Positions 31,194 to 41,564 of a DNA stretch of 64,000 bases are shown piece after piece. Under the pieces are notes generated by a model. The model worked only from the letters and a program-made list of their open reading frames with translations, had not been told where the DNA came from and searched no databases. Location: positions 1-64,000 of the forward strand of contig NZ_JALBFU010000010.1 of assembly GCF_022662575.1 (NCBI RefSeq), in the 5' to 3' direction. Position numbers and translations under genes: made by a program. The DNA comes from Luteimonas aquatica (GTDB lineage: Bacteria > Pseudomonadota > Gammaproteobacteria > Xanthomonadales > Xanthomonadaceae). Numbering within the stretch: the first letter of the stretch is position 1; each line of letters opens with the position of its first letter.

Positions 31194-33398
31194 TCAGGCG
31201 GCGAAGTCGTCCAGCGTCAGCGCGACCGAATCCGGATCGCCGGCCTCGATGGCACGGTGCACCGCGCGCATCTCGGCGTGCTCGATCCAGTTGCGCAATC
31301 CGCGCCCGCTCCAGCCCGAGGCGTATCCGGCCAGGTGCGCGATGCCGGCCTCGGCCTCGAAGGCCAGCGGCTTGCCGGCCAGCATCACCCGCAGCAGGCG
31401 CCGGATGCCCTCGGCGTCGGGCAACGGGACCTCGATGCGCTTGGACAGCCGCGAAAGCAGGGCCGCGTCGACATGCTCGACGCGGTTGGTGGCCGCCACC
31501 ACGAACACGGGCCGCGGCTGCGCCTGCACGCCGTCCATCTCCTGCAGCAGCTGGCCGATGATCTCGTCGGTGAAGGCGTCGCCGCCGCCGCGGCTGCCGG
31601 CGATGACGTCGATCTCGTCGATGAACAGCAGCGACGGCGCCGATTCGCGCGCGCGCTCGAACAGCTCGCGCACCTTCTGCCCGCTCTGGCCGAGCCAGCC
31701 CTGCTTGACGTCGGCGGTGGAGGCGGCGATGAAGCGCAGTCCGGTCTCGTTGGCCAGGGTGCGCGCGATCTGCGTCTTGCCGGTGCCCGGCGGCCCGTAG
31801 AGCAGCAGGCCGCGCGGCACGCCGATGCCGCGCTTGAGGAAGGTGTCGGCGTTCTTGAGCAGGCCGGCGGTGGTCTTCAGGTCCTGCAGCGTGCGCTCGG
31901 CCAGCACCAGCGTGTCCCAGCTGGCGCCGGCGTCGGTGGCGGTGGAGCCCTGCCGGCGGAAGGCGACGGTATAGGCGTCGAGCACGGCCTCGCTCAGCGG
32001 CGCATCGTCGGCAAGCTCGCGCGCGATGCGCTTGGCCAGCCCGGCCAGGTCGCGTCCGGACATGCCCTGGGTGAGGGCGGCGGCACGCGCCGGCAGCGCG
32101 GTGGCGCGGCCGAGGCGGTCGAGTTCGTGCCGCAGGATCTCCAGGCGCTGCGCCTCGTCCGGCAGGCCGATCTGGATCTGGTCTTCGAAGCGCGACAGGA
32201 TCGCCGGATCGATCAGGTCGCGGCGGTTGCTGGCGCCGATCACCCAGACGCTGGACTGCTTGTCGATGCCGTCCCATTGCGCGATGAAGGCGTTGACGAT
32301 GTCCTCGCCGAAGGCATCGGTATGGGTGCCGCCGCGGCGGGCGAACACGCCCTCGCATTCGTCGACGAACACGATCGCCTGCGGCTCGGCCAGCGCGCGA
32401 TGCCAGATCTCGCGTACCCTCTCGCCGCTTTGGCCGACGTAGCCGGCTTTCAGGTCGGGCAGCGAAAGGGCGAAGAAGGCGCAGTCCAGGCTGTCGGCCA
32501 GCGCCTTGGCGACCAGCGTCTTGCCGGTGCCGGGCGGGCCGTACAGCAGCAGTCCGCGCGCGGCCGAGGCGCTGCCCTGGGCGAAGTGCCGCGCCATCGT
32601 CGTCAGCCGCGTCGCGGTCGCCTCCGGCAGCGCGATCCGCGCCCAGGCCGCCTCGCCGCGGCGCGGCTGCGCGGGCGGGGCCGCGCGCAGCGCGCGGCTG
32701 CGTTCGATCTTCGGGGCATGGGCGCGATAGGTGTCGCAGGCGGCGCCGAATTCGCGCGCCAGCTGCTGCAGTTCCGCGGGCAGCGGCGGCAGGGCGTTGT
32801 CCTGGTACAGGTCGCGGTCCCAGACCATGATCGGAAGCCAGCCTTCGGTGCGCAGCACGATGATGGCCAGGCCGCGGTCCTGGGCATCGCTGACCGAGGC
32901 CACGATGTCGCCCGGCGCCACGCCGCGCATGGATTTCCAGTGCAGGGTGGCGAAGCCGCTGCCGCTGTCGTGGATGCGCGCCACCGTGTAGGCGTGCGGG
33001 TAGTCGCCCGCCTCGTGCGCGGCCGTCAGCCGCATGAGGCGGAAGCGGTGCGCGGCCAGGGAGACGCGCGGCCGCACCCGCATCTCGAACAGCAGCGCCG
33101 CCACCACGATCGCCGCCATCAGTACGTAGCGCAGCGGCGATGCGCCGTCGGTGGACACGCCGACGCCGATCAATGCGATCGCCGCCGCCAGCAGCGTCCA
33201 CCACGACGGCAGCCAGGCGGCGGTGGCGCCGTGGGCGGCGGCGCGCAGCAGCCGGTGCAGGCGCCAGCCGGCGAAATGCCTGCGCAGCGCGGCATCGATG
33301 CGGCGGGACAGGGCGTCGAGATCGGCCTCGACGGCGTTCAGGTCGGTGGCGGTCGGCGCCTGGCGCTGCGCGAAGGCGTTGCTCGTCGTCCTGTTCAT
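31194..33398 (-). CDS. Membrane-anchored tandem AAA+ ATPase (Cdc48-like D1-D2)
   Basis: The 734-residue protein has two predicted membrane helices near residues 60-105 (WWTLLAAAIALIGVGV; YVLMAAIVVAALLF), a mixed domain to about residue 240, and two complete AAA+ modules. Module 1: GPPGTGKT, Walker B IVFVDECEG, sensor ASNRRD, arginine region SRFEDQI. Module 2: GPPGTGKT, LLFIDEIDV, ATNRVEH, LLSRLSKRIE. Both ATPase sites look intact, so a double-ring unfoldase-type motor like Cdc48/p97, but tethered to the membrane, is likely. There is no peptidase domain. The start at 33398 (MNRTTS) is chosen over one nine codons upstream. Confidence 0.88.
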   Translation of the reverse strand: MNRTTSNAFAQRQAPTATDLNAVEADLDALSRRIDAALRRHFAGWRLHRLLRAAAHGATAAWLPSWWTLLAAAIALIGVGVSTDGASPLRYVLMAAIVVAALLFEMRVRPRVSLAAHRFRLMRLTAAHEAGDYPHAYTVARIHDSGSGFATLHWKSMRGVAPGDIVASVSDAQDRGLAIIVLRTEGWLPIMVWDRDLYQDNALPPLPAELQQLAREFGAACDTYRAHAPKIERSRALRAAPPAQPRRGEAAWARIALPEATATRLTTMARHFAQGSASAARGLLLYGPPGTGKTLVAKALADSLDCAFFALSLPDLKAGYVGQSGERVREIWHRALAEPQAIVFVDECEGVFARRGGTHTDAFGEDIVNAFIAQWDGIDKQSSVWVIGASNRRDLIDPAILSRFEDQIQIGLPDEAQRLEILRHELDRLGRATALPARAAALTQGMSGRDLAGLAKRIARELADDAPLSEAVLDAYTVAFRRQGSTATDAGASWDTLVLAERTLQDLKTTAGLLKNADTFLKRGIGVPRGLLLYGPPGTGKTQIARTLANETGLRFIAASTADVKQGWLGQSGQKVRELFERARESAPSLLFIDEIDVIAGSRGGGDAFTDEIIGQLLQEMDGVQAQPRPVFVVAATNRVEHVDAALLSRLSKRIEVPLPDAEGIRRLLRVMLAGKPLAFEAEAGIAHLAGYASGWSGRGLRNWIEHAEMRAVHRAIEAGDPDSVALTLDDFAA

Positions 33399-33474
33399 CT
33401 GCAAGCCCGGGCCTGGGTGGCCCACGAAGTCCTATCGTACGGATTGGGATATCGGGCGCAACCGCCGTTGCGGC

Positions 33475-33513
33475 ATCGTCTTTTGGGATCGCCTTCGGGG
33501 ATCGTCTTTGGGG
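33475..33513. repeat. Three tandem 13-base repeats
   Basis: Units ATCGTCTTTTGGG, ATCGCCTTCGGGG and ATCGTCTTTGGGG follow each other directly, then a partial ATCGCGG. They lie between the AAA+ gene start and the end of the YciI-like gene. Confidence 0.7.
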
Positions 33514-33547
33514 ATCGCGGAAACCGCGCGGCGAGCCCGCGCCGGCC

Positions 33548-33922
33548 TTATGCGCCGACCGCGCGCCGCACCGCGTCGAAATCGTCCACGGGCCGCACTT
33601 CCACGCTGCCGGTGCGCGCCCAGGGGAAGCTGTGCGCGATGCGCATCGCCTCGTCCCAGTCCTTGGCCTCGATCAGGTTGAAGCCGCCCAGCACTTCCTT
33701 GGTTTCCGCGAACGGCCCGTCGACCACGCTGCTGCGGCCGTTGCGCACGCGGATGGTCTTGGCGGTGGAGGGTTCCTGCAGCTTCTGCGAGGCCAGCAGG
33801 TGCCCGCTCTCGCGCAGTTCGTCGGCGTGGCGGATGCAGCCGCGCATCATCTCGTCGTACTCGCCCTCGGGCAGTTCGCCGGCCAGGGATTTGTCGTCGT
33901 AGATCAGGACCACGAATTGCAT
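33548..33922 (-). CDS. YciI-like (YCII/DGPF) protein
   Basis: The 124-residue protein shows the VVLIYDD opening and the [14 protein letters not shown] motif of the YCII-related dimeric alpha/beta-barrel family, plus [14 protein letters not shown] near the end. Members are small cytoplasmic proteins, often next to ECF sigma factors; no sigma-factor gene is adjacent here. The enzymatic role is unknown. It diverges from yadG with 224 bases between. Confidence 0.88.
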   Translation of the reverse strand: MQFVVLIYDDKSLAGELPEGEYDEMMRGCIRHADELRESGHLLASQKLQEPSTAKTIRVRNGRSSVVDGPFAETKEVLGGFNLIEAKDWDEAMRIAHSFPWARTGSVEVRPVDDFDAVRRAVGA

Positions 33923-34146
33923 GGGCGGATATCCGGGTTGGGGGCGTGCAGGTTACTCGACCGGGCGCGCGGAAGCATGCGGGATCGATGCTGCAGCGCA
34001 AGAAAGGCCGAGGCCGGCATTGGCCCATGGGTGGGATGCTGTCTCCTCCATGTTTCCTCGCGCCGGTCGCAAGGAATGCGACGCGTCATCGGCTAGGATG
34101 TGCGGCGTCGTTTCGATGTCCTCATGGCGTCCCCAGAGATTCTCGC

Positions 34147-35081
<935 letters not shown>

Positions 35082-35085
<4 letters not shown>

Positions 35086-35843
35086 ACTGGCACGCGGTCC
35101 GCGCCATCTACCGCTTCGAGATGGCGCGGACCTTCCGCACCATCACCCAGAGCATCGCCTCGCCGGTGCTGTCGACCTCGCTGTACTTCGTCGTCTTCGG
35201 CGCGGCGATCGGCTCGCGCATGGGCGAGGTGGACGGCGTCAGCTACGGCGCCTTCATCATTCCCGGCCTGATCATGCTCTCGCTGCTCAACGAGAGCATC
35301 TCCAACGCCTCGTTCGGCATCTACATGCCCAAGTGGGCCGGCACGATCTTCGAGCTGCTCTCGGCGCCGGTGTCGTGGCTGGAGGTGGTAATCGGCTACG
35401 TCGGCGCGGCGGCGACCAAGTCGGTCATGCTCGGCATCCTGATCCTGGTCACCGCGCGCATCTTCGTGCCCTACGAGATCGCGCATCCGCTGTGGATGGT
35501 GTGCTTCCTGCTGCTGACCGCGCTCACCTTCAGCCTGTTCGGCTTCATCATCGGCCTGTGGGCGGACGATTTCCAGAAGCTGCAGGTGATCCCGCTGATG
35601 GTGGTCACGCCGCTGACCTTCCTGGGCGGCGCGTTCTACTCGATCGGCATGCTGCCGCCGGTGTGGCAGAAGATCGCGCTGTTCAATCCGGTGGTATACC
35701 TGATCAGCGGGTTCCGCTGGAGCTTCTACGGCATCTCCGACGTCAACGTGGCGGTGAGCGCGGCGGCGATCGTCGGCTTCCTCGCCGCCTGCCTGGCGGC
35801 GGTATGGTGGATCTTCCGCACCGGGTGGAAGCTCAAGCAGTGA
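35082..35843 (+). CDS. yadH: ABC-2 type transporter permease (YadH-like)
   Basis: The 253-residue membrane protein has six hydrophobic segments with the ABC-2 signature region [20 protein letters not shown] and [13 protein letters not shown]. Its start overlaps the ATPase stop by four bases, so the two subunits are translationally coupled. The length agrees with E. coli YadH (about 256). It is likely an exporter; the substrate is unknown. Confidence 0.92.
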
Positions 35844-35865
35844 GCGGCGGCCACGGAGCGATCCG

Positions 35866-36255
35866 GTGGCGATGAACGTGCGGCGGTTGCGGAATTTCTG
35901 CCGGCGCCTTCCAGGCGCCGTGGAGAATCCGCGGCCGCCGCCGACCAACATCCTCGGCTACACGGTCGGCGGCAAGTACTTCGCCTGGTTCAAGACCAGC
36001 GAGCCCGAGCGCTGGCGCTTCAGCCTGCGCGTCACGCCGGACCGCTTCCTGGAGCTGACCGACATGCCCGGCTGCAAGCCGGCGCGCTTCATGGCGCGCT
36101 ACCACTGGGTCACGATCGTCGACGTCTCCAGGATGCCGGAGGCGTACCTGCGCGAGCTCGTGGAATGGTCGTACCGGCGTGCGCTCGGCGGCCTGAGCGG
36201 GAAGAAGCGACGCGAACTGCTCGGGGAGGCCGCGCCTTCGCGCGATCCGGCGTGA
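35866..36255 (+). CDS. MmcQ/YjbR-family protein (DUF419)
   Basis: The 129-residue protein has the MmcQ/YjbR pattern [24 protein letters not shown], and [24 protein letters not shown], a double-wing DNA-binding-like fold. GGAG 7 bases before GTG 35866 favours that start over ATG 35872. It is 22 bases after yadH and probably in the same transcript. Function unknown. Confidence 0.85.
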   Translation: MAMNVRRLRNFCRRLPGAVENPRPPPTNILGYTVGGKYFAWFKTSEPERWRFSLRVTPDRFLELTDMPGCKPARFMARYHWVTIVDVSRMPEAYLRELVEWSYRRALGGLSGKKRRELLGEAAPSRDPA

Positions 36256-36435
36256 TTGGCGCGGCGCCGATCGCGTTCACGCTGTTTAAGGACGCATGAA
36301 CACGCGACGGCGGATCGCCTTCGGTCTCGCATCGCGATGATCCGCGCAACGCTGGCGCGATCGCCGCTCGCGCGTATTCATCGGCGGTTTCCGGCGGCCG
36401 CCCGACACTGCAGTCCCCCTCCATCGGAGACCGAG

Positions 36436-36855
36436 ATGAAGAAGACTGCGGCAGTCGCGATCGTGCTCGCCGGTATCGCCGGCACGGCTTCGGCGCAGGA
36501 GGCGCTCACGCAGCAACAGGTGCGCGCCAAGCTCGAGGCGCAGGGCTACACCAAGGTCAACGACGTGAAGTTCCGCGACGGCGTGTGGAAGGCCGATGCG
36601 CGCAGCGCCGACGGCAACCGCGTCGACCTGCGCCTGGACCCCGCCACCGGCGCCGTCTATCCGGACGACCAGGTCGCCAACCTGGGCGAGGCCGACGTGC
36701 GCGCGAAGCTGTCGGCGGCCGGCTACACCAACGTGCACGATGTCGACTACAAGAACGGCATCTGGAACGCCGAGGCCGACGATGCGGCCGGCAAGGACGT
36801 GGAGCTGAGGATCGATCCGGCCACGGGCAAGGTCATCGGCAAGGAAAAGGATTGA
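36436..36855 (+). CDS. Exported protein with two PepSY-like repeats
   Basis: The 139-residue product begins with a signal peptide ending TASAQ. Two similar halves follow: LTQQQVRAKLEAQGYTKVND...VDLRLDPATG and LGEADVRAKLSAAGYTNVHD...VELRIDPATG, each a PepSY-type alpha-beta unit. GGAG 6 bases before ATG 36436 decides the start. Such periplasmic proteins may inhibit peptidases or bind envelope partners, but no partner is evident. Confidence 0.82.
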   Translation: MKKTAAVAIVLAGIAGTASAQEALTQQQVRAKLEAQGYTKVNDVKFRDGVWKADARSADGNRVDLRLDPATGAVYPDDQVANLGEADVRAKLSAAGYTNVHDVDYKNGIWNAEADDAAGKDVELRIDPATGKVIGKEKD

Positions 36856-37158
36856 TCCGCGCCCCGGCGGCCGACGCGCCGCCGGGGACGCCCGCATTCA
36901 GCCCCGCCGCGGCGCGCAATCGCGCGCCGCGCGCGTTTGGGGAGGGCGAAAAACCGTGACAGCCGCGCCTAGGGCGTTCCCTAGCTTGCGGCGCGTCGCA
37001 CAGCATGCGGGGCGCGGTTTCGGGGTGTGGAATGCGCCGCGAGCACACCAGTATGACAAGCGTGAGACGGCGTGTTGACAGCGCGCATGGCGGTTGCCGG
37101 GGCATTCAGATCGCAGCGGTCATCTATGCGCTCCCGCACTTCCACGCGAGCGCGTCCC
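36856..37158. other. Gap with two hairpins and a consensus -35
   Basis: CCCCGGCGGC (36862-36871) pairs with 36878-36887, a likely end of the PepSY transcript without a T-run. A second palindrome CTAGGG-CGTT-CCCTAG is at 36969-36984. TTGACA at 37074-37079 is a perfect -35 hexamer, but no matching -10 is seen at normal spacing. No gene is recognised. Confidence 0.5.
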
Positions 37159-40100
37159 ATGTCCGTTCCCGCCGACCGTATTCCGCCGCCGCCGCCCCCT
37201 CCGCCGCCGCCTCCGCCGCCGCCGCCCGAATCCAAGCCGACCCACACGGTGAAGCCGGACGAGACCCTGCAGGGCATCGCCGACCAGAACCGCACCACGC
37301 CGCAGGCCATCCTCGACATCAACCCGCAGATCCGCACGCCGGAACGCCTGGCGGTCGGCGAGGTGCTGAACCTGCCGACGGCCAAGGTCGATGCCGCCGT
37401 CGCCAAGACGGTGGACGCGGTGATCGGCAAGGACGCGACGGCCGACCAGAAGAACGATGCCTATCTCGCCGTGCAGGCCGACGTCGATCGCGCCGGCGGC
37501 ATCGGCGGCAGCGGCATCGACGAGGCCGCGCTGCCCGCCCAGGCGGCCAAGACGCTCGAGCAGGCCGGCATCCCCACGCGCACCGATGCGCGCGTCATCG
37601 CCGCGGTCGACCAGGTGATCGGGCGCGACGCCACCCTCGAGCAGCGGCTGGCCGGCTACGAGAAGGTGCAAGGCTATGTCGACCAGGTCGGCGGCATCAG
37701 CGACCAGGGCATCGTCGAGACGGCGCTGCCGATGCGCGCCTCGGAGCTGCTGCAGAAGGACGGCCTGCCGGTCGCCCTGCGCGCCGAGGTCATCGCCGCG
37801 GTGGATCCGCTGCTCAAGCCCGACGCCAGCGCCGCCGAGCGGACGCAGGCCTATGCCGCCGTGCAGGGCTATGTGGATCGCGTCGGCGGCATCGGCGATG
37901 CCGGCATCGTCGCGGACGCGCTGCCCGGCAAGGCGATGCAGGTCCTGACCACGCAGGGCATCCAGACCCGCTTCGCGCCCGAGGTGCTGGCCAGCGTCGA
38001 CCGCGTGATCGCCAAGGGCGCCACCGACGCGCAGAAGCTCGACGCCTACAAGACCGTGCAGTCCTACGTCGACCAGGTGGGCGGCGTCAACGACCAGGGC
38101 ATCGTCGCGGACGCCTTGCCCGGTCGCACCGTCGAGCTGCTCAAGGAGCGCGGCGTTCCGGTCGACACCGCCGTCGCCGCCGGCGACTCGGCCCGGGACA
38201 TCGTGCTCGCCGCGCAAGGCAGCCGCGACGCGCAGCAGTCGCTGAGCATCCTCAGCGAAGGCTATGCCAAGGCCGACCCGGCCACGCGCCAGCAGCTGCT
38301 GGCCGATCCGGCCACGCGCAGCATCATCAGCGACGCCGCCGCCTGGGCGACCGAGCCGCTGGGGCAGAAGCCGGGGAACGCGCAGGGCGACGCGGTGCCG
38401 GCGCTCAACGCCACCAAGCGCCTGGACGAGCTGACCAAGGGCCTGGACAAGGACGTCGCCGCCGCGCTGGTGAAGAGCGCGGTGCCGGCGTTCGAGCAGT
38501 ACCGCATGAACGACCAGGGCGGCCAGTTCGGCCCGGAGGGCGTGACCCATCTGCTGACGGTGCTCGATCGCGTGCGCGGCACGCCCGACGGCGACGCCGC
38601 GATCCAGCGCCTGGCCGACACCGGCATCTACGATTTCAACTCGGTGCCGAACTTCATCGGCCAGGGCGGCAGCCCGGTCTACGCGATCGCGCTGGGCAAC
38701 CGCGACGTGGTGATCAACGGCGTGCAGCAGTTCTCCAAGGGACCGCTGGCGCAAAGCGTGGATGCCTACACCAAGGAAACCGAGGAGCTGAACTGGCTGG
38801 TCGCCAACCACGGCGGCAGCATGACGCCCGAGCAGCTGCAGAAGGCGATCACCGACTACACCGCCTCGAAGGGGCCGGGCTGGGAGAAGCGCGTCGACGA
38901 CCTGCAGGAGCAGGTGGCGCAGCAGGGCATCAAGCTGCAGCAGCAGATCGACGAGCTGCAGCGCGCCGGCGGCTACGACGACCAGATCAAGTCGCTGCTG
39001 GAGGACCCGAAGAACCAGTTCGCGCTCAGCACCATGCTGGGGCGGCACCCGGAGCAGGTCACCGACACGCGACTGAAGGACATCGCGACCTATACCAAGT
39101 ACGGCGATGCGGGCCGCAAGCTGCTCGGCGAGGCCGCCAACGCCTACGTCAAGGGGCAGGTGCTGCCCGACATCAAGAACGCCAATCCCGCCGACCCGGC
39201 CTCGATGCAGCGCGCCGAGGCGGCGATCGCCCGCCTCAACAACAGCCAGCTCGCCACCGCGCTCGGCGTCGACAAGGCCAAGCTGAGCGCGGCCGTCGAC
39301 GAGCTGAAGAAGACCTTGCCGCAGGCCGGCGACACCGCCGCCGACCTCGAGGCGCGGCTGAAGACCTTCAACGACAACCTGGAGGGCGTGAAGGGCTTCG
39401 AGAAGTCCACCGGCGTCGGCCAGCTGTTCCGCGGCATCGGCGTGGCGGCGGCGGGCGTCGGCCTGGCCTATTCGGTGGACAAGGCGTTCAAGGATCCGGC
39501 CAACGTGCTCAACTGGGTCAAGGTCGCCTCGGATGCGGCCGGCCTGACGCAGAAGAGCGCCGAGATCCTCGCCGCGCGCGGCGCCGGCGGCGCCGGCACC
39601 GAGGCGCTGGGCAGCTCGCTGGCCGGCAAGATCGTCTCCGGCGTGGGCGTGGTGGTGGATGCCGCGTTCGCCGGCAAGGCGCTCATCGACGGCGACTACG
39701 CCTCGGCCGCGGTGTACGGCGTGGCCGCCGCCGGCAGCGGCCTGGTGTTCGCGTCGAGCATCGGCGCGATCGGCGCCTGGGGCGGACCGGTGGGCATCGC
39801 GCTGAGCGTGGTGGCGGCAGTGGGCATCGGCCTGGTCGCCAAGAGCAACGAGTCCAACAAGCACATGAACCAGACCTCGGCCGACTTCCTGCAGCACGCC
39901 GGCCTGAATCCGGACACGGCCAAGGCGCTGGTGGACCAGAGCGGCGAGGGCTACAGCCCGGTGCCGATCCTGGAGAAGTACGCCGAAGGCAAGGGCTACG
40001 ACCTCAACAATCCGCAGCAGCGCCAGCAGTTCGTCGATTGGCTGAACAACATGCCGATCGAAAAGCTCGAGCACATCCGCGACTGGTTGCACCAGAGCCT

Positions 40101-40278
40101 GGACGATTTCGGCGGCGACGCCGGCAAGCTCGGCGGCGACAAGACCGTGCAGATGCCGAACGAGACCAGGTACACCACCGGCGGGCCGATCACCGGTCCG
40201 AAGCATGGACCCTATACCGTGGGCGAGGTCGATGCGTTCCTGCAGTGGTACGAGGCGACGCCGCTGCCGCAGGCCTGA
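37159..40278 (+). CDS. Large LysM-repeat protein with polyproline and hydrophobic C-terminal region; candidate secreted effector
   Basis: From ATG 37159 the protein has 1,039 residues and no signal peptide. In order: a run of 15 prolines (residues 8-22); a LysM domain (about 29-73: HTVKPDETLQGIADQN...LAVGEVLNLP); four tandem repeats of exactly 65 residues (about 79-338), each with VD-x(3)-K/R/P-D-A, YVDxVGGI and ALP; a long helical, Gln-rich region with coiled-coil potential (about 600-790); Gly/Ala-rich hydrophobic segments (about 757-772 and 824-897); and a hydrophilic tail. Upstream in-frame ATGs (37072, 37126) would add a basic leader and are less likely. The plan resembles secreted peptidoglycan-targeting or pore-forming toxins, but no catalytic motif or immunity gene is seen. 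Confidence 0.75.
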   Translation: MSVPADRIPPPPPPPPPPPPPPPESKPTHTVKPDETLQGIADQNRTTPQAILDINPQIRTPERLAVGEVLNLPTAKVDAAVAKTVDAVIGKDATADQKNDAYLAVQADVDRAGGIGGSGIDEAALPAQAAKTLEQAGIPTRTDARVIAAVDQVIGRDATLEQRLAGYEKVQGYVDQVGGISDQGIVETALPMRASELLQKDGLPVALRAEVIAAVDPLLKPDASAAERTQAYAAVQGYVDRVGGIGDAGIVADALPGKAMQVLTTQGIQTRFAPEVLASVDRVIAKGATDAQKLDAYKTVQSYVDQVGGVNDQGIVADALPGRTVELLKERGVPVDTAVAAGDSARDIVLAAQGSRDAQQSLSILSEGYAKADPATRQQLLADPATRSIISDAAAWATEPLGQKPGNAQGDAVPALNATKRLDELTKGLDKDVAAALVKSAVPAFEQYRMNDQGGQFGPEGVTHLLTVLDRVRGTPDGDAAIQRLADTGIYDFNSVPNFIGQGGSPVYAIALGNRDVVINGVQQFSKGPLAQSVDAYTKETEELNWLVANHGGSMTPEQLQKAITDYTASKGPGWEKRVDDLQEQVAQQGIKLQQQIDELQRAGGYDDQIKSLLEDPKNQFALSTMLGRHPEQVTDTRLKDIATYTKYGDAGRKLLGEAANAYVKGQVLPDIKNANPADPASMQRAEAAIARLNNSQLATALGVDKAKLSAAVDELKKTLPQAGDTAADLEARLKTFNDNLEGVKGFEKSTGVGQLFRGIGVAAAGVGLAYSVDKAFKDPANVLNWVKVASDAAGLTQKSAEILAARGAGGAGTEALGSSLAGKIVSGVGVVVDAAFAGKALIDGDYASAAVYGVAAAGSGLVFASSIGAIGAWGGPVGIALSVVAAVGIGLVAKSNESNKHMNQTSADFLQHAGLNPDTAKALVDQSGEGYSPVPILEKYAEGKGYDLNNPQQRQQFVDWLNNMPIEKLEHIRDWLHQSLDDFGGDAGKLGGDKTVQMPNETRYTTGGPITGPKHGPYTVGEVDAFLQWYEATPLPQA

Positions 40279-40290
40279 GCATCGCCGCCG

Positions 40291-40315
40291 CGTCCGTGCG
40301 CGACAGGCGCGGACG
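40291..40315 (+). terminator. Stem-loop after the LysM-repeat gene
   Basis: CGTCCGTGC (40291-40299) pairs with GCGCGGACG (40307-40315) with one wobble and a 7-base loop, 12 bases after the stop at 40278. There is no T-run. It lies between convergent genes. Confidence 0.45.
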
Positions 40316-40325
40316 GGGCGGCCGG

Positions 40326-41270
40326 TCAGTCGCGGACGCGGCGCAGCCGGTAGAACAGGTTCGGCTCGCTCACCACGTAGATCGTGCCCTGGTCGTCGAG
40401 CGTCACGCCTTCGGGCTGCGGCGCCGGCAGCCGGTCCAGGCGCGAGGCGTCGAGCGAGCGCCAGCTGACCGGCTCGCCGTGCGGTCCGATCTCCATCAGC
40501 ATCTGCGACTCGTCGCTGAGCAGCAGCAGATGGCGATGGCGCGGGTCGAACTCGATGCTGGAGAAATCGGTGGCGAAGGGCATGCGCTTCAGCCATCCGC
40601 TCAGGTCGGTGGTCGCCAGCGGTCCGCCGCCGCGCAGGCCGCGGATGGCATGCAGGGCGACCGGCGAATGCTCCTTGGTGACGTAGAGCGTGTCGGTGGC
40701 GGCATCGTAGGCCATGCCCTCGGGGCCGCTGTTGTCGCGCTCGCCCGGCGCGAGCGCGTACACGCGGGCCGGATCGATGCGGATCGGCTCGCCGTCGCGC
40801 GCGGGCAGGGCGGCCACGGCGACCGAGCGCCGGCCTTCCTGCAACAGCGCGATCCGGCTCTCGCCCAGCCAGGCCAGGGCTTCCACGTCGGAAGCGCCGA
40901 CGAGACGATGCCGTCGCAACAGCCTGCCTTCGGTATCCAGCACCACCACCTCGCCCGGGCGGTTGATGACCCCGACCAGCTCGCCGCGGGCATGGTCGAA
41001 GTCCAGGCCGGACAGATTGTCCTCGATGCCGGGAATCTCGCGGCCCTCGATGTCGAACCGGTAGCCCGGCAGCCACAGGCTGCGGCCGCGCCATCGCGGC
41101 TGGTTCCACGCCGAGTCCGGGTGCCAGGACATCCACCAGCGCTGCATGCGGTTGTCGACGTGGTAGAAGCGTACGGCCACGAACAGCGCCCAGAGCAGCA
41201 GCACGACAAGGACGAGGACGGAGAGCCAGCGCAGCATCCTGCGGCGCGATCTGGGGCGGGAGACCGGCAT
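40326..41270 (-). CDS. SdiA-regulated (YjiK-like) membrane-anchored beta-propeller protein
   Basis: The 314-residue protein has a basic start and one membrane anchor (LSVLVLVVLLLWALFVAVRF), then a propeller-like periplasmic domain with EDNLSGLDFDH, VGASDVEALAWLGE, NSGPEGMAYDAATDTLYVTKE and PQPEGVTLDDQGTIYVVSEPN. These EG-x-x-D repeats typify the SdiA-regulated family. Function is unknown; regulation by SdiA is only a family name. It is convergent with the LysM-repeat gene. Confidence 0.85.
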   Translation of the reverse strand: MPVSRPRSRRRMLRWLSVLVLVVLLLWALFVAVRFYHVDNRMQRWWMSWHPDSAWNQPRWRGRSLWLPGYRFDIEGREIPGIEDNLSGLDFDHARGELVGVINRPGEVVVLDTEGRLLRRHRLVGASDVEALAWLGESRIALLQEGRRSVAVAALPARDGEPIRIDPARVYALAPGERDNSGPEGMAYDAATDTLYVTKEHSPVALHAIRGLRGGGPLATTDLSGWLKRMPFATDFSSIEFDPRHRHLLLLSDESQMLMEIGPHGEPVSWRSLDASRLDRLPAPQPEGVTLDDQGTIYVVSEPNLFYRLRRVRD

Positions 41271-41337
41271 GCGGGGCTGGGCGCGGAAGGGGGCTTACTG
41301 TAGCGGGGGCGCGTTACTTTTTGGTAAGTCGGGGCAT

Positions 41338-41363
41338 AAAAAAGCCCCTCTCTGGAGAAGGGC
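41338..41363 (-). terminator. Rho-independent terminator of the slipin-rtcB transcript
   Basis: On the - strand GCCCTTCTC pairs with GAGAGGGGC (one G-U) and is followed by six T (the complement of 41343-41338). It is about 260 bases past the rtcB stop, with two copies of a repeat element in between. Confidence 0.75.
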
Positions 41364-41451
41364 AAAAGAACTTTCATGCTTGGAGAATGGTGGGCGTTGA
41401 ACCGCGGGATGGGCGATTGCTGCCGTCCCCGGCGGCGCGGCTCGAGATTCG

Positions 41452-41495
41452 TGGCCAGGCGTTCGGGTGCGCGGCGAACGCCTTGTGGGCATCCG
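41452..41495. repeat. Dispersed repeat element, copy A
   Basis: Forty-four bases from TGGCCAGGCGTTCGGG onward match copy B (41565-41608) at 38 positions. The conserved core includes ACGCCTTGTGGGC. It lies in the 3' untranslated part of the rtcB transcript. Confidence 0.7.
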
Positions 41496-41564
41496 TCGCA
41501 TCGAGAGCTTTACTGCCATCCATGGCGAGGCACGCCGGCTTCGGAACGTCCGGCCCGGCTTCCA

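Noticed and set aside
37120..41136. A 1,338-codon minus-strand frame opposite the LysM-repeat gene
   Set aside because: Same GC-driven shadow effect. The repeat structure it shows is inherited from the 65-residue repeats on the + strand.
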